A stretch of DNA of 5,635 bases. Source: Desulfobulbaceae bacterium. Its GTDB lineage: Bacteria > Desulfobacterota > Desulfobulbia > Desulfobulbales > Desulfobulbaceae. The stretch is from NCBI GenBank assembly GCA_026986885.1, contig JALSNT010000017.1:1-5635 (forward strand). Direction: 5' to 3'. The notes under the pieces are model-generated. The model worked only from the letters and a program-made list of their open reading frames with translations. It had not been told where the DNA came from and did no database searches. The translations under genes were made by a program, and so were the position numbers. Shown here in pieces: positions 1 through 5,635 of this stretch; position 1 is the first letter of the stretch; every line of letters starts with the position of its first letter.

Positions 1-287
1 TAGACGGTAAAAATATTGTTAAAGGCCTGAACCAGATTTGCCTGGCCACCAAACACGGAGGCTCCTTCCGTAAAGGAACTGGTTGCCGCAGAAATTGGTT
101 CCTTATAATGCCTGGTCAATGCAGATCTGTGATAGGCGCAGCAACCCTGCGAACCGTGGCTGTGCGGCAGGCAACCGTGGATACCCAGGGCCGCATACAT
201 GGCCCCGATGGGTTGGCAGGTTTTGGCCGGGTTGATCGTCACCGCGCTGCGTTCCTGTATTTCTTTGGGGGTATGTCTCAGTAACAT
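1..287 (-). CDS. nifK: Nitrogenase MoFe protein beta subunit NifK, N-terminal 95 codons (runs off left edge)
   Basis: NifK pairs with NifD in the alpha2-beta2 dinitrogenase; the two subunits share the P-cluster that relays electrons to FeMo-cofactor. The 95 visible residues contain the NifK signatures NPAKTCQPIGAMYAALGIHG, PHSHGSQGCCAYHR and SSFTEGASVFGGQANL. Cys24 and Cys49 align with the P-cluster ligands Cys70 and Cys95 of the Azotobacter protein; the third ligand lies beyond the window. The start is firm: an in-frame TGA lies four codons upstream (297-299), a GAGGT ribosome site sits 6 nt before the ATG, and the next in-frame Met (30) is inside conserved sequence. The first ligand Cys falls at residue 24 rather than about 70, so the roughly 50-residue N-terminal extension of proteobacterial NifK is absent, as in Clostridium pasteurianum. 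The gene is separated from nifD by 216 nt and no sigma-54 element was found in that spacer, so read-through from nifH is inferred. Confidence 0.97.
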   Translation of the reverse strand, partial: MLLRHTPKEIQERSAVTINPAKTCQPIGAMYAALGIHGCLPHSHGSQGCCAYHRSALTRHYKEPISAATSSFTEGASVFGGQANLVQAFNNIFTV

Positions 288-293
288 TGTAAA

Positions 294-298
294 ACCTC
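294..298 (-). promoter_or_regulatory. Ribosome binding site of nifK
   Basis: GAGGT on the minus strand lies 6 nt upstream of the ATG at 287. It fixes the nifK start and shows that nifK has its own translation initiation despite the long gap from nifD. Confidence 0.8.
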
Positions 299-310
299 AT
301 ATTTATCTGC

Positions 311-399
311 AACAGGGGACAGAAGGCAGAGATCAGATGACAGTAGAGTTTCGCCTGCGGCGTACATTACTGCGGTTGATTCCTCTTATATCCCCTGTT
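311..399 (-). repeat. Nested inverted repeat (potential long stem-loop) in the nifD-nifK spacer
   Basis: Five pairs of complementary segments are nested with a common centre: 311-319 with 391-399 (9 bp, AACAGGGGA/TCCCCTGTT), 328-331 with 383-386 (AGAG/CTCT), 332-335 with 377-380 (ATCA/TGAT), 341-345 with 368-372 (CAGTA/TACTG) and 352-355 with 359-362 (CGCC/GGCG, 3-nt loop). That gives 26 possible base pairs in 89 nt. It ends 23 nt before the nifK ATG. No run of T follows it on the minus strand, so it does not look like a simple intrinsic terminator. A role in mRNA processing, stability or nifD/nifK expression balance is inference only; a small non-coding repeat element is an alternative. Confidence 0.6.
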
Positions 400-474
400 T
401 CATTGTTCGGAGTCTACGCTTACCTGTTGTGTCGCTAGGGCAAGTTAGTTTATCAGAATAGCTGAGCAGCCGAC

Positions 475-492
475 CACTCCAAATTTGGTGTG
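475..492. repeat. Imperfect 18-bp palindrome just downstream of nifD
   Basis: CAC-t-CCAAATTTGG-t-GTG is symmetric except for one mismatched pair (478/489). The perfect core CCAAATTTGG covers 479-488. It begins 11 nt after the nifD stop codon. It could be a short 3' stem-loop or a protein-binding site; nothing else in the sequence decides between these. Confidence 0.4.
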
Positions 493-503
493 CAAAACCC
501 GGG

Positions 504-2141
504 TTATTCCCAGACATAGGCGGCGGAAAGTTGCGGGTTTTCCTGCCAGGGAGCCTTCATGTAGCTCCATACCCGGCTGTTCACCAGTCGGTCGATTTCC
601 CGGTAGAAATTAACGGCTCCCTTGAACCCGGCATAGGGACCGCCTGAGTCATAGCTGTGCAGCTGCTTCATTGGCACGCCCAGTTTCTGGATGGAGTATT
701 TTTCTTTGATACCAGCGCAGAAGAGATCCGGCTTCATCAGCTCGACCAGTTTCTCCGCCTCATACTGGTTGAGGTCATCGATAATAAGTGTTCCGTTATC
801 CATGTCTGGAGCCAGGCCGTCGTAATGCTTGAATTTGACGCCCGCTGCTTCCAGGGCCTTCAGTTCCTCTTCGCTTTTACGGGGGTTGTATCGGGTATCA
901 TCCGGCTCTACTTCAATCTCTTCAATATTGCGGCTGTCCGCATCCACTTTGAGAAACGGAATCACCTGGCGTCCCTCATAATCATCCCGGTGAGCAAATT
1001 CATAACCGGCCGAGATGGTTTTCATTCCCAGTTCCTTGAACAGTTCCTGGTAATGATGTGCTCTGGAACCGCCGACAAAGAGCATTGCGGTTTTATCTTT
1101 CGTGCGCGGCAGCACATCTGCCAGTGCAGCCTCCACCTGCGGCATCTCCTCGGCAATGACCTGTTCAACTCTGTCTATCAGGGCCTGATCTTCAAAATAG
1201 ACTGCGATTTTACGCAGAGATTTTGCCGTTGCCTTTGCACCGATAAAGTTAACCTTGATCCAGGGAATTCCGAATTTAATCTCCAGCATATCGGCAACAT
1301 AGTTGATGGATCGATGGCACATGACCGCATTGAGGTCGGCCTGATGGGCCGAGGCAAACTGGTCATAGGTCGAGTTGCCGGAAAAGGTCGCAATATTGGT
1401 AATGCCGCATTTTTTGAAAATTCGGTCGATCTCGAAACCGTCACCGCCGATATTGTATTCACCAAGCAGGTTAATTTTGAATTTACCTTTCCTGGGCTCG
1501 TCATCTTCACCGACCAGATGTCGGAAAAGCTGGTTATTTGCTATATGGTGACCAGCTGATTGACTGACGCCTTTGTAGCCTTCGCAGCTGAACGCAAAGA
1601 CATTGCAGTCACCGAGCTTTTCCTTCATGTTTCTTGTCACTGTGTGAATATCATCACCAATCAGCCCCACCGGACAGGTGGCAAAAACCGCGATTGACTT
1701 TGGATGCATTAAATCGTAGATCTCCTGTATGGCCCGGGTAAGTTTTTTCTCCCCGCCAAAGATGATATCTGCGTCCTGCATATCCGTGGAAAAGCAGTAA
1801 TTCATATAATTTTCACCATCGGGACCGGCCCCGGTCTGGTTACGCCTTGTCAGCCAGGCATAAAAACTACAGCCGATGGGACCATGTACCAGGTTGACAA
1901 TGTCACGGGTCGGTCCCATGATCACCCCCTTACAGCCGGCATAGGTACAGCCGCGCATGGTGATTATTCCCGGAATGGTCCGCACGTTGGCGGTAATTTC
2001 AGGCGTCTGGTTCTCAAGCGCCTCATTGATCAGTATCTGTTTGGAGCGTTTACGGGCCACCTTGGGCGGATATTTCTTTATAAGCTCTGCCTTGATATCT
2101 GTGGGGTCCCAATGCACCATTTTTTCTTTTACTGTTGCCAT
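504..2141 (-). CDS. nifD: Nitrogenase MoFe protein alpha subunit NifD
   Basis: NifD carries FeMo-cofactor, where N2 is reduced, and shares the P-cluster with NifK. The 545 residues are collinear with known NifD. P-cluster Cys65 (RGCTYAGCKG), Cys91 (GPIGCSFYAW) and Cys156 (ATCPVGLIGDD) are present. FeMo-cofactor ligands are Cys275 (AVMCHRSINY) and His495 (KQLHSYDSGG); Gln194 and His198 (GVSQSAGHHIAN) and Val73 match active-site residues Gln191, His195 and Val70 of Azotobacter. Compared with that protein, about 50 extra residues lie at roughly 391-445, between AHRDDYEGRQ and IDDLNQYE; this insert is typical of the Clostridium pasteurianum type. The usual ligands and the absence of a following vnfG/anfG argue for the Mo enzyme. 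The start at 2141 has GAGGAG 11 nt upstream and GAGAAG closer; Met8 has no better site. A 51-nt spacer follows nifI2, consistent with one operon. Confidence 0.98.
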   Translation of the reverse strand: MATVKEKMVHWDPTDIKAELIKKYPPKVARKRSKQILINEALENQTPEITANVRTIPGIITMRGCTYAGCKGVIMGPTRDIVNLVHGPIGCSFYAWLTRRNQTGAGPDGENYMNYCFSTDMQDADIIFGGEKKLTRAIQEIYDLMHPKSIAVFATCPVGLIGDDIHTVTRNMKEKLGDCNVFAFSCEGYKGVSQSAGHHIANNQLFRHLVGEDDEPRKGKFKINLLGEYNIGGDGFEIDRIFKKCGITNIATFSGNSTYDQFASAHQADLNAVMCHRSINYVADMLEIKFGIPWIKVNFIGAKATAKSLRKIAVYFEDQALIDRVEQVIAEEMPQVEAALADVLPRTKDKTAMLFVGGSRAHHYQELFKELGMKTISAGYEFAHRDDYEGRQVIPFLKVDADSRNIEEIEVEPDDTRYNPRKSEEELKALEAAGVKFKHYDGLAPDMDNGTLIIDDLNQYEAEKLVELMKPDLFCAGIKEKYSIQKLGVPMKQLHSYDSGGPYAGFKGAVNFYREIDRLVNSRVWSYMKAPWQENPQLSAAYVWE

Positions 2142-2192
2142 GTTCTTCTCAACTCCTCGTTTAAGGGCAGCCTGTGGACAAAAAAACTGCAG

Positions 2193-2567
2193 CTATAAAA
2201 TGGCCCCGGTTCCGGTTTCACCCGTTCGCACTCGAACGGCATCGGTGATGGGCAGAATAAAAATTTTACCGTCACCCGGCATTCCCGTCTGATTAGTTGT
2301 GACAAGCGCCTGAACAACATCAGTAACTCTGTCGTCTTCAACAACGACGGTGACCATACGTTTGGGATAAAGTTTTCCCTTCTCTCCTAGAACAGAAGCG
2401 GCTTCTTCATACCCCTGTTCAGCCCCCTGAAGAACCTTGGGGTTGACAAAGCCCTTGCCCCGCCCCTGGGCCTCACGGGCAAAGTAGGCATCTATTCCCA
2501 CATCCGTCAGCGCCTTCTTGGTTTGATTCATCATGTTGATGCGTATAACCGCAACTACCTCTTTCAT
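2193..2567 (-). CDS. nifI2: PII-like nitrogenase regulator NifI2
   Basis: NifI2 works with NifI1 as a hetero-oligomer that binds dinitrogenase and blocks it when nitrogen is plentiful; 2-oxoglutarate and ATP relieve the block (known from methanogen work). The 124-residue protein has the PII fold pattern: N-terminal strand MKEVVAVIRINMMNQTKKAL, an enlarged T-loop at about 36-70 (GRGKGFVNPKVLQGAEQGYE onward), and the C-terminal PII signature TGMPGDGKIFILPI at about 94-107 followed by VRVRTGETG. The T-loop is longer than in GlnB and lacks the clear RGxxY motif around the uridylylated Tyr51, so control by GlnD-type uridylylation is unlikely. Its ATG overlaps the nifI1 stop by 4 nt (ATGA), suggesting translational coupling, although GAGGTG 5 nt upstream also gives it its own ribosome site. 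It ends with TAG, 51 nt before nifD. Confidence 0.95.
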   Translation of the reverse strand: MKEVVAVIRINMMNQTKKALTDVGIDAYFAREAQGRGKGFVNPKVLQGAEQGYEEAASVLGEKGKLYPKRMVTVVVEDDRVTDVVQALVTTNQTGMPGDGKIFILPITDAVRVRTGETGTGAIL

Positions 2568-2920
2568 GCCGTCACCTCTTCCTCAACAGGGGCGGTTACC
2601 TCTTTTGTGCCGGAACTGATGGTGTACACCTCATCAACATCACTGACAAAGATCTTGCCGTCACCAAAGGCTCCTTTACCTTCGGAGCGTGCCGTATCCA
2701 CTATGGTCTGGATGACGAAATCCTTGTCTTCCTCGCCGACCACGGACATGAGCATGGTTTTTGGTATTTCATCATAGGTGACATCTCCGATCTTTATTCC
2801 TCTCTGCTTCCCTCTGCCTGCAACCGAGTATTTGGTCACTGCCGGGAACCCCGCATCCATAAGGGCTGCAAGAACTTCATCCGATTTTTCCGGTCTGACA
2901 ATAGCTCTGATCATTATCAT
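2564..2920 (-). CDS. nifI1: PII-like nitrogenase regulator NifI1
   Basis: NifI1 is the partner of NifI2 in post-translational ammonium switch-off of nitrogenase; both are needed in the organisms studied. The 118 residues show a PII protein: strand MIMIRAIVRPEKSDEVLAAL, then TKYSVAGRGKQRGIKIGDV leading into the T-loop (about 35-56), and the C-terminal signature GKGAFGDGKIFVSDVDEV at about 81-98. The T-loop has the GRGKQRG start but no equivalent of GlnB Tyr51 in the RGxEY context. After the fold ends (about residue 104) there is a short acidic tail, TKEVTAPVEEEVTA, of unknown role. The first ATG has GGAG 8 nt upstream; the second ATG (Met3) is 14 nt away, so the first is preferred. The gene lies 75 nt after nifH and overlaps nifI2. 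Confidence 0.95.
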   Translation of the reverse strand: MIMIRAIVRPEKSDEVLAALMDAGFPAVTKYSVAGRGKQRGIKIGDVTYDEIPKTMLMSVVGEEDKDFVIQTIVDTARSEGKGAFGDGKIFVSDVDEVYTISSGTKEVTAPVEEEVTA

Positions 2921-2952
2921 CGTGTACTCTCCAGAATTGTTTTGGCGAAACG

Positions 2953-2964
2953 CTCAATTTAGGT
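2953..2964. repeat. 12-bp repeat, copy in nifH-nifI1 spacer
   Basis: CTCAATTTAGGT here is identical to 3965-3976 in the nifH leader. In the transcript it reads ACCUAAAUUGAG. This copy lies 31 nt after the nifH stop and 32 nt before the nifI1 start. Function is unknown. Confidence 0.5.
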
Positions 2965-2995
2965 GAAAGAAATTGCCTGCAAACGATCCGGATGA

Positions 2996-3856
<861 letters not shown>

Positions 3857-3868
3857 TCAAATAGAATC

Positions 3869-3879
3869 TTGCCGGGCAA
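3869..3879. repeat. 11-bp palindrome in nifH leader
   Basis: TTGCC-G-GGCAA is perfectly symmetric about base 3874 and lies about 30 nt upstream of the nifH start. The loop is too short for the full stem to fold in RNA, so a protein-binding site is as likely as a hairpin. No known regulator is recognised. Confidence 0.3.
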
Positions 3880-3892
3880 ACGTTTACATTAT

Positions 3893-3950
3893 GCAGGTGA
3901 TGCCGGTGAAACAGCATCCCGGTGAACGGTTACCCTGCCGGAATATCCGG
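3893..3950 (-). promoter_or_regulatory. Potentially structured segment of the nifH 5' leader
   Basis: Three short complementary pairs occur in the leader: 3938-3942 with 3946-3950 (CCGGA/TCCGG, 3-nt loop), 3893-3897 with 3934-3938 (GCAGG/CCTGC), and inside it 3899-3903 with 3914-3918 (GATGC/GCATC). The first two share base 3938. I do not recognise a known riboswitch class. The stems are short, so a regulatory RNA structure is only a possibility. Confidence 0.35.
3903..3926. repeat. Tandem 8-bp direct repeat in nifH leader
   Basis: CCGGTGAA occurs at 3903-3910 and again at 3919-3926, start to start 16 bp apart. The spacing of about one and a half helical turns and the position downstream of the transcription start would suit a repressor or a leader RNA element; no regulator is identified. 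Confidence 0.4.
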
Positions 3951-3964
3951 TCTGTTTTCCGCAA

Positions 3965-3976
3965 CTCAATTTAGGT
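3965..3976. repeat. 12-bp repeat, copy in nifH leader
   Basis: CTCAATTTAGGT is identical to 2953-2964. This copy lies about 12 nt inside the predicted transcript from the -24/-12 promoter. Confidence 0.5.
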
Positions 3977-3998
3977 TTTGTTGTTTTCCCTCACTATG

Positions 3999-4013
3999 GC
4001 AAAGGCTGTGCCA
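3999..4013 (-). promoter_or_regulatory. Sigma-54 (RpoN) -24/-12 promoter of the nifH operon
   Basis: On the minus strand the sequence TGGCACAGCCTTTGC matches the sigma-54 consensus TGGCAC-N5-TTGC, with the invariant GG (4012-4011) and GC (4000-3999) separated by exactly 10 nt. Transcription would begin about 12 nt downstream, near 3987, leaving a leader of about 150 nt before nifH. Together with the TGT-N10-ACA site upstream this is the standard NifA-activated arrangement. Confidence 0.9.
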
Positions 4014-4112
4014 TAACAATAGTAAGTTGTTTTTCGGTGATTATTCAGCCAGTTAGAATGATTGCCGTCCGCTATTCTCTCTTTGCCGGGTACTGACCTT
4101 CACCGGCGATTT

Positions 4113-4128
4113 TGTGAACAACATGACA
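4113..4128. promoter_or_regulatory. NifA-type upstream activator site (TGT-N10-ACA)
   Basis: TGT at 4113-4115 and ACA at 4126-4128 are separated by exactly 10 nt, the NifA binding consensus. The centre lies about 130 bp upstream of the predicted start near 3987, a usual distance for enhancer-bound NifA. The motif alone is expected about once per 4 kb by chance, so the position relative to the promoter is the main support. Confidence 0.7.
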
Positions 4129-4176
4129 ATTAGGTAGCGTGGTGACATTTTTGTCGGGAAGGTAAAATTGTGAAAA

Positions 4177-4252
4177 ACAGGAGGTTGTAAACAGAGATGC
4201 TGGAATCAGGAGAGATTCAGGAGGGAAGGAACAGGGTAAAAACAACCTGACT
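4177..4252 (-). terminator. Possible Rho-dependent termination region after nifV
   Basis: The nifV transcript downstream of its stop is pyrimidine-rich and G-poor: in the 74 nt from 4250 down to 4177 the RNA has about 25 C and 9 G. There is no GC-rich hairpin followed by a U run, so an intrinsic terminator is not evident. Two near-repeats of CAGGAG (4207-4212 and 4218-4223) and a 7-bp inverted repeat (4182-4188/4242-4248) lie here. A Rho-loading site is inferred from composition only. Confidence 0.3.
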
Positions 4253-5365
4253 TCAGAAGAACAGTCCGGTTGCCATGTGCAGAAACTCTTCGGGATTGAG
4301 GGATTTATTTCCATGGCGGACTATGGTGGTCAGGGTCTGCAGCTGGGGATCAGTCAATAAAATTCCCTCTTTTTGCAGCTGCAGATGAAGAGCACGTCTA
4401 CCGCTTTTGCAACCAAATCGTAGCGTGCGCTCCATGCCGACCAGGTGCGGGCTGTACGGCTCATAGGTTTCGGGATGAACCGCCAGGCCGTGCTGGTGGA
4501 GTCCGGTTTCGCAGGTAAATATATTTTTACCGACTATGGGATGGTTCCCTGCTATTTCAGTGTGTGCGGCCTTTGCCACAAAATCGCAGAGTTTGGCTAA
4601 CCGCTCAGGGTGATAGCGGTCACAGCTTTTGTTCAGTGACAGAAATCCCACCACCTCTTCCAGGCGGCAGTTTCCTGTCCGCTCGCCAAGACCAAGTACT
4701 GTGGCGTCCAGCCAGTCTGCTCCCGATTCCAGGGCTGCAATGGAATTTGCGGTGGCCATGCCAAAATCATTATGGCAGTGCACTCCGATCTCTATGCCCT
4801 TTTCCTGCCGAATAAACCGGACAAGTTTACCCATGTCCGACGGGGAGCAGATTCCCACCGTATCCGCAAGGCGTACGCGGGCAGCTCCACTGTCCCGGGC
4901 CAGCTGAACCAGAGTACGTAAAAAACCAGGATCAGCTCTGGAAGCATCTTCAAATCCCACTGAAACCACTGGGATATTCACCCGGAGGGCCTGATGGATT
5001 GAGCCTGCCAGCTTGCGTTTAACCCAGTCCCGGTTTTTGCCCAGCCGTTTTTGTATATGCAGGTCTGAAGCAGGTATGGAAAGGGAAAGCACATTCGGTT
5101 GACACCGGGCCGCGAAAAGAATGTCTTCGTTCCTGCACCGGCACCAGAGTCCCAGGCGACATCGGGAACCAACAATCTTACGGGCATCAGCTGCCAGCTC
5201 TAAAAGATGGGTACTGGCCGGAGAGGCTATGCCAAGCTCTATTTCATCTACGCCGACTGAACCAAGAAGAGCAATTATATTGCGACGAATCGCATTGGTA
5301 AACAGGACACCTGGCGCCTGTTCCCCTTCACGAAGGGTGGAATCTATGAGGCGTGTTTTTTTCAT
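4253..5365 (-). CDS. nifV: Homocitrate synthase NifV
   Basis: NifV condenses acetyl-CoA with 2-oxoglutarate to (R)-homocitrate, the organic ligand of FeMo-cofactor. The 370-residue protein is a DRE-TIM family enzyme: IDSTLREGEQAPGV at 7-20 (metal-binding Asp8, catalytic Arg12), HCHND with metal ligands His196 and His198, and GLGERTGN ending in Asn232. The C-terminal part has NHPIVGKNIFTCETGLHQHG and later FGCKSGRRAL. Relatives usually have FTHExGIHxxG and GKHSG there, so a His to Cys change and a rearranged GKHSG motif stand out. The frame is open back to an ATG at 5461, but family members begin at the MKKTRLIDSTLR segment and the extra 32 codons resemble no NifV sequence, so I chose 5365; its ribosome site is weak (GGGAAG about 6-8 nt upstream). 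Same strand as nifH, but in a separate transcription unit if the nifH promoter is used. Confidence 0.92.
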   Translation of the reverse strand: MKKTRLIDSTLREGEQAPGVLFTNAIRRNIIALLGSVGVDEIELGIASPASTHLLELAADARKIVGSRCRLGLWCRCRNEDILFAARCQPNVLSLSIPASDLHIQKRLGKNRDWVKRKLAGSIHQALRVNIPVVSVGFEDASRADPGFLRTLVQLARDSGAARVRLADTVGICSPSDMGKLVRFIRQEKGIEIGVHCHNDFGMATANSIAALESGADWLDATVLGLGERTGNCRLEEVVGFLSLNKSCDRYHPERLAKLCDFVAKAAHTEIAGNHPIVGKNIFTCETGLHQHGLAVHPETYEPYSPHLVGMERTLRFGCKSGRRALHLQLQKEGILLTDPQLQTLTTIVRHGNKSLNPEEFLHMATGLFF

Positions 5366-5465
5366 TATCGTCTTCCCACCCCTGAACTTGTAATATCGGA
5401 TTAGCCCGCAGTTGTCATGGATTGCACAATTATTTGCGATCATTCTTCTTTGCACTGACATTTCT

Positions 5466-5480
5466 ACAAAAAATATGCCA
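5466..5480 (-). promoter_or_regulatory. Weak candidate sigma-54 promoter for nifV
   Basis: On the minus strand TGGCATATTTTTTGT resembles TGGCAC-N5-TTGC, but the -12 element is GT instead of GC. GG and GT are 10 nt apart. It would start transcription near 5454, about 90 nt before nifV. No TGT-N10-ACA site is found upstream of it within the window, so support is limited. Confidence 0.3.
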
Positions 5481-5547
5481 GCTTCAAAAAGGTTAAGGGC
5501 CAGGTCTTGGACAATGATCTTTCTACGATGAGATAAGTAAATCTAAG

Positions 5548-5560
5548 GCGGGAAACCCGC
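5548..5560. repeat. Short perfect hairpin upstream of nifV
   Basis: GCGGG and CCCGC form a 5-bp stem around a 3-nt loop. On the minus strand it is followed by CCTTAGATTT, a poor T tract, so it could at most be a weak terminator of an upstream minus-strand gene. Confidence 0.35.
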
Positions 5561-5635
5561 AACCCAATGAATATATGAAATGAGTCGTTCTTCTTGTATG
5601 GTAAAAGTTGTTAATAGCTTTTAAAAAATACAAAG

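Larger units (their letters stand above)
5366..5635. other. Region upstream of nifV without a recognised gene
   Basis: This AT-rich stretch has no convincing coding sequence. One minus-strand frame is open from the right edge to a TAG near 5524 (about 36 codons, ending in GFPALDLLISS), which could be the tail of an upstream gene or chance. A 5-bp hairpin GCGGG-AAA-CCCGC lies at 5548-5560 without a following T run. Confidence 0.5.

Noticed and set aside
103..312. 69-codon minus-strand frame overlapping the nifK start
   Set aside because: It is a shifted frame of the nifK 5' end; nifK itself has conserved motifs and its own ribosome site.
657..1559. 300-codon open frame on the plus strand
   Set aside because: It is entirely antisense to nifD, whose reading frame is unmistakable; its translation shows no recognisable domain.
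4085..4107. GCCGG/CCGGC hairpin between NifA site and promoter as a nifV terminator
   Set aside because: The stem is only 5-6 bp with a 10-13 nt loop and is not followed by a U run in the nifV transcript.
4196..4249. Plus-strand mini-ORF of 17 codons (MLESGEIQEGRNRVKTT) preceded by GGAGG
   Set aside because: It is very short, in purine-rich low-complexity sequence on the strand opposite all genes, and has no recognisable similarity or promoter.
5413..5428. Second TGT-N10-ACA site
   Set aside because: It lies only 48 nt upstream of nifV and downstream of the only candidate -24/-12 element. One or two such matches are expected by chance in 5.6 kb.
5366..5461. N-terminal extension of NifV by 32 codons to the ATG at 5461
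   Set aside because: The extra residues (MSVQRRMIANN and on) match nothing expected in NifV, and the family start motif begins at the ATG at 5365. The segment is more likely leader.
5524..5633. Open minus-strand frame at the right edge as the end of an upstream gene
   Set aside because: Only about 36 codons are visible, with no recognisable motif, in AT-rich sequence; it cannot be supported as a gene from this window.

Overview
The window is the 5' part of a molybdenum nitrogenase (nif) gene cluster. All genes are on the minus strand and read right to left in the order nifV, nifH, nifI1, nifI2, nifD, nifK; nifK runs off the left edge. The two PII-like genes (nifI1, nifI2) between nifH and nifD, the long NifD (545 residues, with an insert of about 50 residues) and the short NifK N-terminus are the arrangement and subunit types of strict anaerobes such as clostridia, methanogens and sulfate-reducing Desulfobacterota. 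Shine-Dalgarno sites, a sigma-54 type promoter and a NifA-type upstream site make it bacterial. A Desulfobacterota (Desulfobulbales-like) host is my best guess, from protein resemblance only.

Layout from the right edge. 5366-5635 is AT-rich sequence with no convincing gene. nifV (homocitrate synthase) follows, most likely starting at 5365 and ending at 4253. The 414-nt gap 3839-4252 holds a pyrimidine-rich nifV 3' trailer, a TGT-N10-ACA NifA-type site (4113-4128), a clear -24/-12 promoter (3999-4013) and a nifH leader of about 150 nt containing several short repeats and stems. nifH comes next, then a 75-nt spacer, nifI1, nifI2 (overlapping nifI1 by 4 nt), a 51-nt spacer and nifD. A 216-nt nifD-nifK spacer contains a large nested inverted repeat. 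The first 95 codons of nifK end the window.

How the genes work together: NifH (Fe protein) passes electrons in ATP-driven steps to the NifD2K2 MoFe protein. NifV makes the homocitrate that is an organic ligand of FeMo-cofactor. NifI1 and NifI2 form the 2-oxoglutarate-sensing complex that shuts off dinitrogenase after ammonium addition in organisms with this gene order. Transcription of nifH-I1-I2-D-K is inferred to begin at the sigma-54 promoter under NifA-type control. No other GG-N10-GC element was found by eye in the nifH-nifI1 or nifD-nifK spacers.

The proteins belong to known families and I see no wholly new system. The less expected signals are in the non-coding parts: the 89-nt nested inverted repeat before nifK, a 12-bp sequence shared by the nifH leader and the nifH-nifI1 spacer, an 8-bp tandem element in the nifH leader, and altered C-terminal motifs in NifV.
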